Shown here: in pieces, positions 28,142 to 36,142 of the stretch
Layout of the letters: every line of letters starts with the position of its first letter
How positions within the stretch are numbered: position 1 is the first letter of the stretch
Source of the DNA: Campylobacterota bacterium
GTDB taxonomy: Bacteria > Babelota > Babeliae > Babelales > RVW-14
Direction: 5' to 3'
Assembly: GCA_020633995.1 (NCBI GenBank)
Contig: JACKCO010000006.1
Location: forward strand, 1 to 64,000
DNA: 64,000 bases
Notes under the pieces: model-generated
Told to the model about the DNA's origin: nothing
What the model saw: only the letters and a program-made list of their open reading frames with translations
Databases searched by the model: none
Translations under genes and position numbers: made by a program

Positions 28142-28244
28142 TCGTCACCCTGGACTCCGATCCAGGGTCCATTTCTAAAGAACAAACCGACTATTTAGCT
28201 GAGTGTTGACGTGGATGCCGGCTCGGGGGCCAGCATGACGGGGT
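28142..28244 (-). repeat. Family A dispersed repeat (one arm of a large inverted pair)
   Basis: CTCCGATCCAGGGTCCATTTC, TAAAG core, then GTGGATGCCGGCTCGGG. Inverse of the copy at 28384. Confidence 0.75.
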
Positions 28245-28383
28245 GTGATCATGGCTATCCTGAAATAGATAAGTCTTTAACCGATCAATAAGTGTTTTTG
28301 AACATTTTGGTCTGTGGTTGATTAACGTAGGGCATGACGACAAAAAAGGGTTGCTTGTTTTGTCATCATGCCTGCAAAAAACT

Positions 28384-28480
28384 TCGTCATACCGGCCCCC
28401 GAGCCGGTATCCACACTAACATTCAGAAATGGTAAGTCCGATCTTTAGAGATGGACTCCGGATCAAGCCCGGGTGGCGAG
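28384..28480 (+). repeat. Family A dispersed repeat (second arm)
   Basis: ACCGGCCCCCGAGCCGGTATCC start and ATGGACTCCGGATCAAGCCC end. With 28142-28244 it gives an inverted pair about 140 nt apart. Confidence 0.75.
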
Positions 28481-28509
28481 TTTGAGTGGTCGAATGCTAT
28501 GGAACTTAA

Positions 28510-28620
28510 ATAGTTCATCAGAATAAAATAATACGCTGGGTGGCGCCAGCCTGTGAGAAGGTAAATCGCCAGGCTAGGCGATGAACTGCCGTAAAGGCTT
28601 CGAAAGCACCTCTAGTAGGT
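28510..28620 (+). ncRNA. Candidate structured RNA
   Basis: A run of mutually compatible helices: GTTCATC (28513-28519) with GATGAAC (28580-28586) enclosing GCTGG...CCAGC and AGCCTG...CAGGCT, then GCC-GTAAA-GGC, GCTT...AAGC and ACCT-CTAGT-AGGT. The density of small helices is far above the neighbouring repeats. It has none of the conserved boxes of RNase P RNA, tmRNA, SRP RNA, T-box or common riboswitches that I know. The strand is unproven; I chose the strand of the downstream gene, whose promoter lies after it. Confidence 0.3.
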
Positions 28621-28665
28621 ACTATTCAATTATCATGCCCCAAGCCCCATGTGTATATTGCCCAT

Positions 28666-28693
28666 TTGACAATAAATACGAGATTGTTAGAAT
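28666..28693 (+). promoter_or_regulatory. Sigma-70-type promoter
   Basis: TTGACA (28666-28671), 16-nt spacer, TAGAAT (28688-28693), about 50 nt before the start codon at 28745. Confidence 0.65.
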
Positions 28694-28744
28694 TAAGGTA
28701 TTATAGTAGTAAAGTATGCATGTGCCATAGCAATGGAGGTTATT

Positions 28745-29689
28745 ATGGTATTTTCACGTCGCTTATTCATTCGTTTGTTTGCAGGCCTGAGCTTGGTAGC
28801 TGCTTATGCTGGCATTGGCCAGGCGTGGGCTGCTGAAGGGCAGAAACAGCTGTTGGAAAAATTGAATGAACAAGGCCGTATTTTGGATAGTATTAAATAT
28901 GGTGAGGGTGCTAACGTAAAGGAGTGCCTCGATGCTTATTTTGGCCCAGGTCAGAGTGATGATACTGGTGTTAAAGGTCAAGAAGTAGTATCTGATCAAA
29001 GGGGACAAGGTTCTTTATCCCAGTCATTCGATTTGAAAGCGTGTATTCGTGGTTGTTTTGTGCAGGTTGAACAATATAAGAAAGTAGGATTATTCATTCA
29101 AGTAGATGATAGTAAAACTGAGAAGAATGTAGACGTTAAGTTTTACATTAACGGAGAGATAGCTGCAAATACTGATTTGGTTGACATGCAGTATTTTCAA
29201 AAAAACGGTAGTTCATTAGTTAAGAAATTAAAGGAATATCGAGCAGGGATCACCGAGGAGAGAAAAAGGCAATTGGGATGGAACTCTACGTGGGGTTTCA
29301 TGGTAACGCTGGATGTAGCTAAAAAAAAAATAACTTTATTGCCAATAAAATTTACCAACAATACCGAAGATAATACTGGCGACACGAAAGGCTCAACCTC
29401 TGCCAAAAAAAATGAATCTAAAACAAAGAAAAAACAATCAAGCTCAAAGCCCCAAAGCACCTCATGGGACCGCAAAAGAATCTGGAATTATTTCGGGGCT
29501 GCATTTATTTGTGGTGCAATTCTTTGGTCTGGCTACCAACATGGTACGTGGTTGCATGCATGGCAAGCGGCTAAGTACTTTGGTGCGGTAGCATGGCAGG
29601 AAAAGAGCATTAAGCCACTGTGGGAATGCTTGAAATATTACGGCCAATGGTATATGCACCGCTGTCTTGAAGCACAAAGCCGCTGCTAA
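28745..29689 (+). CDS. Secreted protein with C-terminal membrane module
   Basis: 314 residues from ATG 28745, placed 5 nt after GGAGG; an upstream in-frame ATG at 28733 overlaps that site. Signal peptide VFSRRLFIRLFAGLSLVAAYAGIGQAWA. The middle (about 60-210) has no recognised fold. A Lys/Ser/Thr-rich linker (about 215-245) leads to a C-terminal hydrophobic segment (YFGAAFICGAILWSGYQHGTW) and a Trp/Tyr-rich tail. The same arrangement, with alignable residues, ends the next protein. Both are therefore probably anchored and exposed by the same mechanism. Function unknown. Confidence 0.8.
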   Translation: MVFSRRLFIRLFAGLSLVAAYAGIGQAWAAEGQKQLLEKLNEQGRILDSIKYGEGANVKECLDAYFGPGQSDDTGVKGQEVVSDQRGQGSLSQSFDLKACIRGCFVQVEQYKKVGLFIQVDDSKTEKNVDVKFYINGEIAANTDLVDMQYFQKNGSSLVKKLKEYRAGITEERKRQLGWNSTWGFMVTLDVAKKKITLLPIKFTNNTEDNTGDTKGSTSAKKNESKTKKKQSSSKPQSTSWDRKRIWNYFGAAFICGAILWSGYQHGTWLHAWQAAKYFGAVAWQEKSIKPLWECLKYYGQWYMHRCLEAQSRC

Positions 29690-29711
29690 AAAAATAAAAA
29701 TGGGGGGAGGC

Positions 29712-31055
29712 ATGAATTTCAAACGTGTGTTTTACAAATCATGTTTTTTTGTACTAAGTTTGGCTGTGGCACCAGTTGGCGCTATGTCAGATAACGCATA
29801 TGTCCATGTTCCACCTGAAACGCTTGGCCAGATTGTGGATAGCTTTGACCGAATGTTTCCTGAGCTGGGCTTTTATCAGAGTAAAGAATATGTCGTTAAA
29901 AAGGTGAATAATGTTTGGTACGTGCGTTGCCAAAACTATAAACAGGAAGGTAAGGTCCATGCAGGCACCGAGCGGCCTATTCAGCTGACATGGCCTGCAG
30001 TATCTTGGCAGCAGGCTTGTAAAGCTCTCGATCGGGGTAAGGCAACTTTGGAAAGAAAAAAGCAAGAAGTTGCGCAGGCCAGAGCAAATACTATTTTACA
30101 GGGCACTAGCTACCGTACAGCCCAAAGCGCATTGTTACCTGCTTCCGAATACATCAATATGAGTATTTCTCAGCTAGAGCAGTATATTAATGCTCTGGAT
30201 CTTGAATCAAGCAAACATTTTTTACTGCACCATTTGGAAGAGCTTGCAAGGCAAGCTAGATCTGCTTGTTTCAAATTTTCTTGTGAAAAAATACAAGGTT
30301 TTGATCAACGTTACGTTGTTTCAATTTACGATGAGGAAGAGGTGTTGGTCGATGCATGTAAAGCATTGTTAAAAGACAGTATCCGGGCAAGTGGGTACAT
30401 AGGTCAGGGTTCGACGGTCCGTCATACTTTGCGTTTGAATAGTGCTAGTGATGCGGCGTTGCCACCTAATCAAACAAATTCAGACTGTAGCCTGATACAA
30501 AGTAACTCCCAAACAAATTTACAGACAGCTGTTATTAGCATTGCTGAGAAAATAGAGCCAAAACTACGCGATACCAGCCAAGGACCCTTGCGTTATGAGC
30601 TTAAGTGGGAAGGTGAATTTGTATCCACTCTGTATGGTTACAGGGAAATTTGTATTTATGGTGGTCAATATCATGATGATATCGTTTTCAAGAGTACCTT
30701 TAGTCTGCTAGATCAAAGATTAGATCGGGATGAAGAAGGTGATACTCAACATAATGATAATCTAGTTACTGAGATTGAGGAAGAAACACCAACAACAAAC
30801 CTTAATTCTGCCGGATTGGTTGGTTCTAGAGTAAGTCCTAGACCAGATCAGGTAAGCACAGAGACAGAACAAAAAAGTCCAGAAGAAAAACAAGAAAAAA
30901 AAGATGAGCCCGTTGTCAAAAAACCGGGTTTTCCCTATTTCAAAACACTTGCTCTGTGCGGTATGGCCGCACTCACAACATTTGTTGCTTACAAAACTGG
31001 CTACTTAGCCAAGGCATGGTCGGGGTTAAAGTCGTATGCCAAGATGGTGTGGTAA
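29712..31055 (+). CDS. Secreted protein sharing the C-terminal membrane module
   Basis: 447 residues from ATG 29712 directly after GGGGGGAGGC. Signal peptide MNFKRVFYKSCFFVLSLAVAPVGA. Residues 30-130 and 175-335 look like two mixed alpha/beta domains of no family I know. A Glu/Lys/Gln/Thr-rich linker (about 355-405) precedes the C-terminal module YFKTLALCGMAALTTFVAY-KTGYLAKAW. It aligns with the end of the protein at 28745 (Y-F, C-G, Y, G-x-L-x-A-W). The two genes are 22 nt apart and surely co-transcribed. Confidence 0.8.
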   Translation: MNFKRVFYKSCFFVLSLAVAPVGAMSDNAYVHVPPETLGQIVDSFDRMFPELGFYQSKEYVVKKVNNVWYVRCQNYKQEGKVHAGTERPIQLTWPAVSWQQACKALDRGKATLERKKQEVAQARANTILQGTSYRTAQSALLPASEYINMSISQLEQYINALDLESSKHFLLHHLEELARQARSACFKFSCEKIQGFDQRYVVSIYDEEEVLVDACKALLKDSIRASGYIGQGSTVRHTLRLNSASDAALPPNQTNSDCSLIQSNSQTNLQTAVISIAEKIEPKLRDTSQGPLRYELKWEGEFVSTLYGYREICIYGGQYHDDIVFKSTFSLLDQRLDRDEEGDTQHNDNLVTEIEEETPTTNLNSAGLVGSRVSPRPDQVSTETEQKSPEEKQEKKDEPVVKKPGFPYFKTLALCGMAALTTFVAYKTGYLAKAWSGLKSYAKMVW

Positions 31056-31058
31056 AAA

Positions 31059-31080
31059 GAGTAGGGAGGGTGAGCCTCCC
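31059..31080 (-). terminator. Terminator of the gene at 31087 (minus strand)
   Basis: GGGAGG...CCTCCC stem (31064-31069 with 31075-31080). Read on the minus strand it is followed by TACTCTTTTT. It lies between convergent genes and probably serves mainly the minus-strand one. Confidence 0.6.
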
Positions 31081-31086
31081 CGTTAC

Positions 31087-31734
31087 TTATAAGCCAATAA
31101 GTTCATTAACAAATCTGTACAGTATGCTCATGCCAATTCCAGCAGTTTGCATGTTACCAAAGTAGCGAATTTCGAGAAATTCTTGATTGTAGCCAGCATC
31201 ATCAATGATAAGATCAAAGTTGCTCCAGCGATAAATATTTCGTGAGATTCCACCTTCTGATTGTTCCCGTATATGGTCAGCTTTGCTTTTTATGATCCAG
31301 TCATGTAGTTTGTGAAATTGATTGGTTGAGAGAGGAAAGCTTATAGAAATAGATTGCGGGGGACCTTCACTGAATATAGCAAATTGTCGGTATATGCCGC
31401 GAAGTCCCGTGTGACCGTCTTCCCAATTATTTTCGTAGCGTGCTTGTAAGTATTCTCCTGCTAGTGCTCCATCCCCATCAACATCTTCAGTTGAGATGGT
31501 AAAGCCACCACCCATTTCATAGGTTGCGTAGCTATATTGGTAGGTTTCATCTTCTTTTTGAGCATCATGACTGACGTTTTGTGCCCGTTTACGCAGACTT
31601 GAGTGTATGTTGTAATATTCAGGGTCATCAACTTTGATTTTTAATTCAACTGCATTAACACTGATGATCGTTGCTGCTGCGTGTTGTGCAAACCCAAGAC
31701 TGACAATCCCCAAAACTGTAAGAAGTTTTTTCAT
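31087..31734 (-). CDS. Exported protein, unknown
   Basis: 215 residues from ATG 31734 (MKKLLTVLGIVSLGFAQHAAA signal peptide; GGGAG site just upstream). The frame also opens at 31761, but that would put a charged extension before the signal. The mature part is polar and Tyr-rich, with an acidic loop (STEDVDGDGALAGEY) resembling a calcium-binding DxDxDG motif, and beta-rich ends (FDLIIDDAGYNQEFLEIRYFG). No family recognised. It is followed 3' by its own terminator and preceded by the WD40-like gene on the same strand, about 80 nt away. Confidence 0.8.
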   Translation of the reverse strand: MKKLLTVLGIVSLGFAQHAAATIISVNAVELKIKVDDPEYYNIHSSLRKRAQNVSHDAQKEDETYQYSYATYEMGGGFTISTEDVDGDGALAGEYLQARYENNWEDGHTGLRGIYRQFAIFSEGPPQSISISFPLSTNQFHKLHDWIIKSKADHIREQSEGGISRNIYRWSNFDLIIDDAGYNQEFLEIRYFGNMQTAGIGMSILYRFVNELIGL

Positions 31735-31811
31735 CTTCTCTCCCTTTTGTTTGGTACGCACTCTGTATGCGTACAGGTTTCACATATGGTCAAAAATGGC
31801 AAGTCTTGATG

Positions 31812-32915
31812 TTAGTTTGTTGTGGGCGTCCTAACTTCTTGTAGCTCTTGTTCTGACATTTCCTGAGCAAAGTAGTCAATTGTTGGAATGAGATGAACGG
31901 TGTCGCCGGTTGCTACAGCCAGCCATTTGCCGGCAACGTTGCCAGAGATAGCATTGATGGGCTTGCCCAAAGAGACTGCAAGCACTTGATCAGTTTCGTG
32001 CTTCCATAGCGCAAGGATGCCATCTTCAGTTCCGCTGAAAATGTATTCACCTTCTGGACTGCAGGCGATGGCCGTGACCGCTGAGTCGTGTGTAAGTGTT
32101 TTAGCACTGCTGCCATCAAAGTTGACGATAGTAACGGTATGGTCGTCAGAGCCAACTACGTACTGCTGTGTGTTTGGAATAAATGCTGAGCAACGTATGA
32201 CACCCTCTCCGCTGAGCGTAACGGTTGAGCCTGAGCTGAGGTTGAAAAAATAACTTGTATGGTCACTTGCATTGGCCAGTAAAAACTTGCCACCAGGGTG
32301 ACAGGCGACACTGTAGAGCAGTGAGCCCGGTGTGTTAAGTGAAAATGAGGTGAGCTGTTCTTGATCGCTATTATTTGTTACATCACGAAATAAGTAATGC
32401 AGCTGTGCTGCGCCAACATAGGTACAACAGCCTTGGCCGCAGGTTGCAAGACTGCATGGTTGTTGTTCAAGTTCTTGTGTTGCAGATTTAATGATGTTAT
32501 CAAATGAAGTGATGGTAAAAAAATCAACGCCCAGATCTCGTCCAACTATTGCTGTTGTTCCGTCGTTGTTGAATGCTACGCTGGTAACGGTTGGGAGCAC
32601 ATGTTGTTGGTAAAGATTTTTTTTATTGCCAGAGGCTAGTTCAACTAAAATTGCACCATGCGCGCCAGCACCAACGAGCAAGTAATTGCCACATGGGCTG
32701 AATGTGAGTGATTCGATGTTTTTTTCATCGATATCTTTTGTGTTCTCAATAAAATCGCATTCGAGTACTGATTTTTGTGCAAAGTCTTTGAGCAATGTTT
32801 GATAGTTTTTTTCGACAAACGCTTTTTTGTTGAATGTTGCTTGTTGCTCGGCGCTGAGTTTAAGCATGCAGCAGGCAATGAGTGCTGCTTTTACAAATAA
32901 TGACTTTTTTACCAT
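31812..32915 (-). CDS. Exported WD40-like beta-propeller protein
   Basis: 367 residues. Signal peptide MVKKSLFVKAALIACCMLKLSA. After a helical segment come at least six WD40-type blades, e.g. SLTFSPCGNYLLVGAGAHGAI, SVAFNNDGTTAIVGRD, SVACHPGGKFLLANASDHT, RCSAFIPNTQQYVVGSDDHTV and AIACSPEGEYIFSGTEDGILALW. Blades with the FSPCGNYL pattern are typical of WD40 proteins, which serve as binding platforms. A secreted WD40 protein is unusual in bacteria and may act on host partners (inference). AT-rich sequence upstream (32916-33000) should hold the promoter. Confidence 0.87.
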   Translation of the reverse strand: MVKKSLFVKAALIACCMLKLSAEQQATFNKKAFVEKNYQTLLKDFAQKSVLECDFIENTKDIDEKNIESLTFSPCGNYLLVGAGAHGAILVELASGNKKNLYQQHVLPTVTSVAFNNDGTTAIVGRDLGVDFFTITSFDNIIKSATQELEQQPCSLATCGQGCCTYVGAAQLHYLFRDVTNNSDQEQLTSFSLNTPGSLLYSVACHPGGKFLLANASDHTSYFFNLSSGSTVTLSGEGVIRCSAFIPNTQQYVVGSDDHTVTIVNFDGSSAKTLTHDSAVTAIACSPEGEYIFSGTEDGILALWKHETDQVLAVSLGKPINAISGNVAGKWLAVATGDTVHLIPTIDYFAQEMSEQELQEVRTPTTN

Positions 32916-33134
32916 GAGGGCTCCTTTCTCTTTTTTATGTATGAGGTCTTTCTTCCTAGGTTCTTTTAGTTGTGGCTAGTTGTAAGAAGAACGTAAAATT
33001 TATTTTTTTAAAGGCGTCATTCCCGGCTTCGATCGGGAATCTATTTTAATGTTTTATGAATAAGCTACAAACACATGTGTATCACAAAGATACTTGTCTA
33101 AGCAAATCATATTTTTACGGATAATACAAAATAA

Positions 33135-33220
33135 AGATCTCCGATGGATCTCGGGGATGACCCCTTTTTTGTTGGCTTTGAGTTAACAACGAGCACCTCA
33201 AAAAACACTTTGGACAGTAG
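33135..33220 (-). repeat. Family B dispersed repeat
   Basis: GATCTCCGATGGATCTCGGG end, core TTGTTGGCTTTGAGTTAAC, and CACTTTGGACAGTAG. Nearly the same as 13066-13150. Confidence 0.8.
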
Positions 33221-33227
33221 TAGACTT

Positions 33228-33312
33228 TGATCCGGAGTCCATTTCTAAAGATGAAACCTACTGTTTGATCTAAATGTTAACGTGGACGCCGGCTCATGGG
33301 CCGGCGTGACGA
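33228..33312 (-). repeat. Family A dispersed repeat
   Basis: TGATCCGGAGTCCATTTCTA, core with AACGTGGACGCC, and GGCTCATGGGCCGGCGTGAC. It abuts the family B copy, as at 13150-13170. Confidence 0.75.
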
Positions 33313-33342
33313 GGTTTTGAGTGTGATAATTTTTCTTATTCG

Positions 33343-34095
33343 TCAAAGAGTTTTCAGCGCTTCGTAGTCAATGGTACCAAGCAGCCGATCCGGCTCAAAG
33401 TTAACTTTCTCTGGCCCGTATTCATGTGCGAGTTGTCCATCTTCAATGACCCAAAGTTTGTTGCCAAGCAGCAGCGCAAGGTGTGGGTCATGCGTGATCA
33501 GTAGTGTTGTCATGTTGTGCCGCGCGACAAGCTTTTTGGCGTAGAGCATGAGCCGTGTAGCCGCAGTAGGGTCAAGCGCTGCGGTTGGTTCGTCAAGCAG
33601 TAACAGCTTAGGACGTGAGAGCGTTGCCATGACAAGTGCAATAAGTTGGCGCTGTCCACCAGAGAGTCTGTTCATACGTGTTTGTAGTAATTCATCTTCG
33701 TCATATTCCATAAGCTGAGCAACTTCGCTGGCGGCCTTTGCTGGTAGGTTTGCCATTGCTGGACGCAGGCCCGCACGATGATATTTCATGTTTGCCAGTG
33801 CCAAATTTTGTGCGACGGTTAAAGTATCGACAGCGTTAAGGCGTGGGTTTTGAAAAACACGACTGATGTAACGAGCTCTGCTTTGTTCGTTTTCGTATGT
33901 AACGTCTTTACCCTTGAATGTAATGCTGCCGGCATTTGGTTTGAGTTTGCCAGATATTGTTTCAAGCAAGGTTGTTTTGCCCGCGCCGTTTGCTCCAATG
34001 ACGGTTATAAAATCGCCTTCTTGGATAGTTGCGTTGATTTTGTCAAGAATCAGATTGCCAGCACGGATGACTGAAATGTCTTTAAGTGTAAACAT
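33343..34095 (-). CDS. ABC importer ATP-binding protein, TrpZ-like (second system)
   Basis: 250 residues from ATG 34095, chosen because GAGGAG lies 6 nt upstream and the family begins at MFTLKDISV; the open frame extends uselessly into the permease gene. Walker A GANGAGKTT, Q-loop RVFQNP, signature LSGGQRQ, Walker B PKLLLLDEPTAALD and switch LLITHDPH are all intact. It pairs with the permease 1 nt upstream and the binding protein at 35003. It is closely related in layout to 23329 but carries a fuller helical domain. Confidence 0.93.
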   Translation of the reverse strand: MFTLKDISVIRAGNLILDKINATIQEGDFITVIGANGAGKTTLLETISGKLKPNAGSITFKGKDVTYENEQSRARYISRVFQNPRLNAVDTLTVAQNLALANMKYHRAGLRPAMANLPAKAASEVAQLMEYDEDELLQTRMNRLSGGQRQLIALVMATLSRPKLLLLDEPTAALDPTAATRLMLYAKKLVARHNMTTLLITHDPHLALLLGNKLWVIEDGQLAHEYGPEKVNFEPDRLLGTIDYEALKTL

Positions 34096-34096
34096 A

Positions 34097-34969
34097 TTAT
34101 GCTCCTCTACCAAGTTTACGATGTTGTACAAACATAAGTGCTGCCAGCAGCAGTGCCGTGACGAGTTTGTTCCACGATGGGTTAAACTCAAGCTGTATGG
34201 TAAGCGCGATGACTGCTTGATAGATAATGGCACCCAAAATGAAGCGCAACGTTGAGTGGGCAATAACTTTTTCACCAATCATGAGTCCTGCAAGACCAAT
34301 GATGAGAGTACCGATACTGCCAGTGATGCTAAAAAAACCGTTGTATTGAACAAATAGCGATCCTGCCAGTGCTGTTACGCTATGTGCAATCATGAGCGCG
34401 ACAAGTTTGTAGCCGCCAGAGTTTTTGCCCAAGTTGGTAAGAAAACGTGGATTTTGTCCAACAGCGGTGAGCAGAAAGCCAAGTTCTGTGCGTAAAAAAT
34501 ATTCTATGCCACACATTACAATCACGTTAATGAGTGTAATTATTATGAGTGCTTGTAGTTCTGCATTGCTGGTGATGCTTGCAAGCCATGTTTGATCAAA
34601 AATGGTTGTGTAGTTTGCAAGAGATAGGTTGGGACCGGCAAGATTGAGGTTAATTGAAAACAAACCTGTGATGACAATGATGCCACTAATGAGTGGGCTA
34701 CAGCGCAGTTTGTTGTGAATAGTTCCGGTTGTAATGCCAACGAGCGCTCCCGCTGCCATGATAAACGGAATGCATACAATTGGTGGTACATACCAGGTGA
34801 GCATGAGCGCACACAGTGCGCCGCCGCTTGCAAAGCTTCCTTCAATGCTCAGATCGTCAAAGACGATGAGCTGTGATGTTAAAAATAATGCGAGCACCAC
34901 GAGTGAATAAATGCCACCCATAATGAGTGTGTTGATAAACAGTTGACTAAGTTCGGGTAAAAACTCCAC
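34097..34969 (-). CDS. ABC importer permease, TrpY-like (second system)
   Basis: 290 residues and about eight to nine hydrophobic helices. Family motifs FDDLSIEGSFASGGALCA, SGIIVITGLFSINLNLAG, ELGFLLTAVGQNPRFL and ALMIAHSVTALAGSLFVQYNGF align in order with the permease at 22427. It forms the channel for the binding protein encoded 33 nt upstream. GAGGAA lies before ATG 34969. The operon order (binding protein, permease, ATPase) is the same as in the first system. Confidence 0.9.
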   Translation of the reverse strand: MEFLPELSQLFINTLIMGGIYSLVVLALFLTSQLIVFDDLSIEGSFASGGALCALMLTWYVPPIVCIPFIMAAGALVGITTGTIHNKLRCSPLISGIIVITGLFSINLNLAGPNLSLANYTTIFDQTWLASITSNAELQALIIITLINVIVMCGIEYFLRTELGFLLTAVGQNPRFLTNLGKNSGGYKLVALMIAHSVTALAGSLFVQYNGFFSITGSIGTLIIGLAGLMIGEKVIAHSTLRFILGAIIYQAVIALTIQLEFNPSWNKLVTALLLAALMFVQHRKLGRGA

Positions 34970-35002
34970 GTTGTTTCCTCGTTTGTATAGTGAAATGTTC
35001 TG

Positions 35003-35977
35003 TTACTTTTCAACAAAAATGCAATCTTGCGTAAGCGAGACTGGTACTGAACGCTTAAGTGTGTTCATGACCTTTTTATTGACAACAAGCTTTGTACTTG
35101 GAGCCTGAGCAAAGCCCAGCTGCAGTGGTGTTTTTCCATCAATGAGCACGCTGAGCGCCATTGCACCAGCAGCTTGCCCACTCTTGAAGTAGTCGATGCC
35201 TGACAGCGCTGCAAATGCACCTTTTTGCACGAGCAGGGCATCTGCTACAACAAGCGGCTTGTTTGCTTTAAGTGCTTGCTTGCTGATGGTTTCTACCAAA
35301 CTTGCAACAGTGTTGTCAATTGGAGTAATAATAACATCTGCGCGGCTGAGTGCAAAGTTCATTGTTTGTCCAATTTCAGACTCATGTTGAATTTGTGCTT
35401 TTGTGATGGTGAAGTTTTCTCGCTCAAGTAGTGGTGTCATTTTTTCGACCATGCCAACGGCGTTAACTTCTGCGGGATTAAACATAATCGCAATACGGCG
35501 TACGTCGGGCAATAGCTTTTTGAGTGTGTCCAAGTATTGGGTCAAGTTGATCATGTCTGAGCTTCCGCACACGTTGTCTTGTCGGTCAAGGTTGAGTGCC
35601 CACGGGTCACTAACGGCGGCGGTAAAAATTGGTTTGTTTTTTTCAACGCGGGCCATGGCTTGTGTTGCCAGGCTGCCCAGTGTCAAAATTGCTTTGATAT
35701 CACTATTTGCGTGAAACGCTTGTGCAATGGCTTGTGCTTGTGCTGCTGATCCGTCTGCACTTTGCATAACAAAGCGAACAGCGCTACCAAACTTACCGCT
35801 CACTTGTTTGATAAATCCTTCTTGTGCACTGTCCAGCGCTGGGTGTGGAATGGTTGTTAACACACCAATGGTTAGTGCCGGGCCGTGGCGGGCAGTTCTA
35901 AATTTTTGTGTCAGCAGTAGCGAAACGGCGATGGTGAGTAAGATGCTAGCGACGATGACAATAGTTCTTTTTGCCAT
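35003..35977 (-). CDS. ABC importer substrate-binding protein, TrpX/ABC_sub_bind family (second system)
   Basis: 324 residues. N-terminal anchor TIVIVASILLTIAVSLLLT, then the PF04392-type binding fold: LTIGVLTTIPHPALDSAQEGF, IKAILTLGSLATQAMA, PIFTAAVSDPWALNL, VCGSSDMINLTQYLDTLKKLLPDVRRIAIMFNPAEVNA and SGIDYFKSGQAAGAMA. It is more canonical for the family than the copy at 21100. No lipobox; it is probably tethered by the uncleaved helix. The long leader upstream contains a Tyr/Phe-rich small ORF (36143-36280). Substrate probably an aromatic amino acid or similar small molecule (inference from TrpX). Confidence 0.9.
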   Translation of the reverse strand: MAKRTIVIVASILLTIAVSLLLTQKFRTARHGPALTIGVLTTIPHPALDSAQEGFIKQVSGKFGSAVRFVMQSADGSAAQAQAIAQAFHANSDIKAILTLGSLATQAMARVEKNKPIFTAAVSDPWALNLDRQDNVCGSSDMINLTQYLDTLKKLLPDVRRIAIMFNPAEVNAVGMVEKMTPLLERENFTITKAQIQHESEIGQTMNFALSRADVIITPIDNTVASLVETISKQALKANKPLVVADALLVQKGAFAALSGIDYFKSGQAAGAMALSVLIDGKTPLQLGFAQAPSTKLVVNKKVMNTLKRSVPVSLTQDCIFVEK

Positions 35978-36142
35978 GGTAAAAACCCTTCAAGGTATAA
36001 GGCTCCAAATATTTGGGAGTAATATTCTTTTAGTAAAATGGTACAACAAGTGCTTATTGTGTGTACACAAAGCAATTTTTTGCTGTGGAGTGCACGCGTT
36101 AATTAAACGAAAATGGTGATTGGAGGGATAGTATGGTACGGC

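Larger units (their letters stand above)
27823..28744. other. Long intergenic region: repeats, a candidate structured RNA and a promoter
   Basis: A gap of about 920 nt between divergent genes. It contains a family B copy (27886-27970), two inverted family A copies (28142-28244 and 28384-28480) that could pair into one large cruciform, a hairpin-rich stretch (28510-28620) and a promoter (28666-28693). No convincing ORF. Confidence 0.65.
32916..33342. other. Intergenic region with repeats
   Basis: A 427-nt gap. Contents: a solo palindrome near 33015-33042 (GTCATTCCCGGCTTCGATCG), a family B copy (33135-33220) directly joined to a family A copy (33228-33312), and AT-rich sequence upstream of the WD40-like gene. 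No gene is seen. Confidence 0.65.

Noticed and set aside
28510..28620. RNase P RNA, tmRNA, SRP RNA, T-box or self-cleaving ribozyme
   Set aside because: Hairpins are present, but none of the conserved boxes (GAGGAAAGTCC, T-box AGGGTGGNACCGCG, hammerhead CTGATGA/GAAA) is found. GGGTGGCGCC only superficially resembles a T-box.
12948..33312. CRISPR array
   Set aside because: The palindromic repeats are scattered over kilobases in both orientations, without regular spacers or cas genes.
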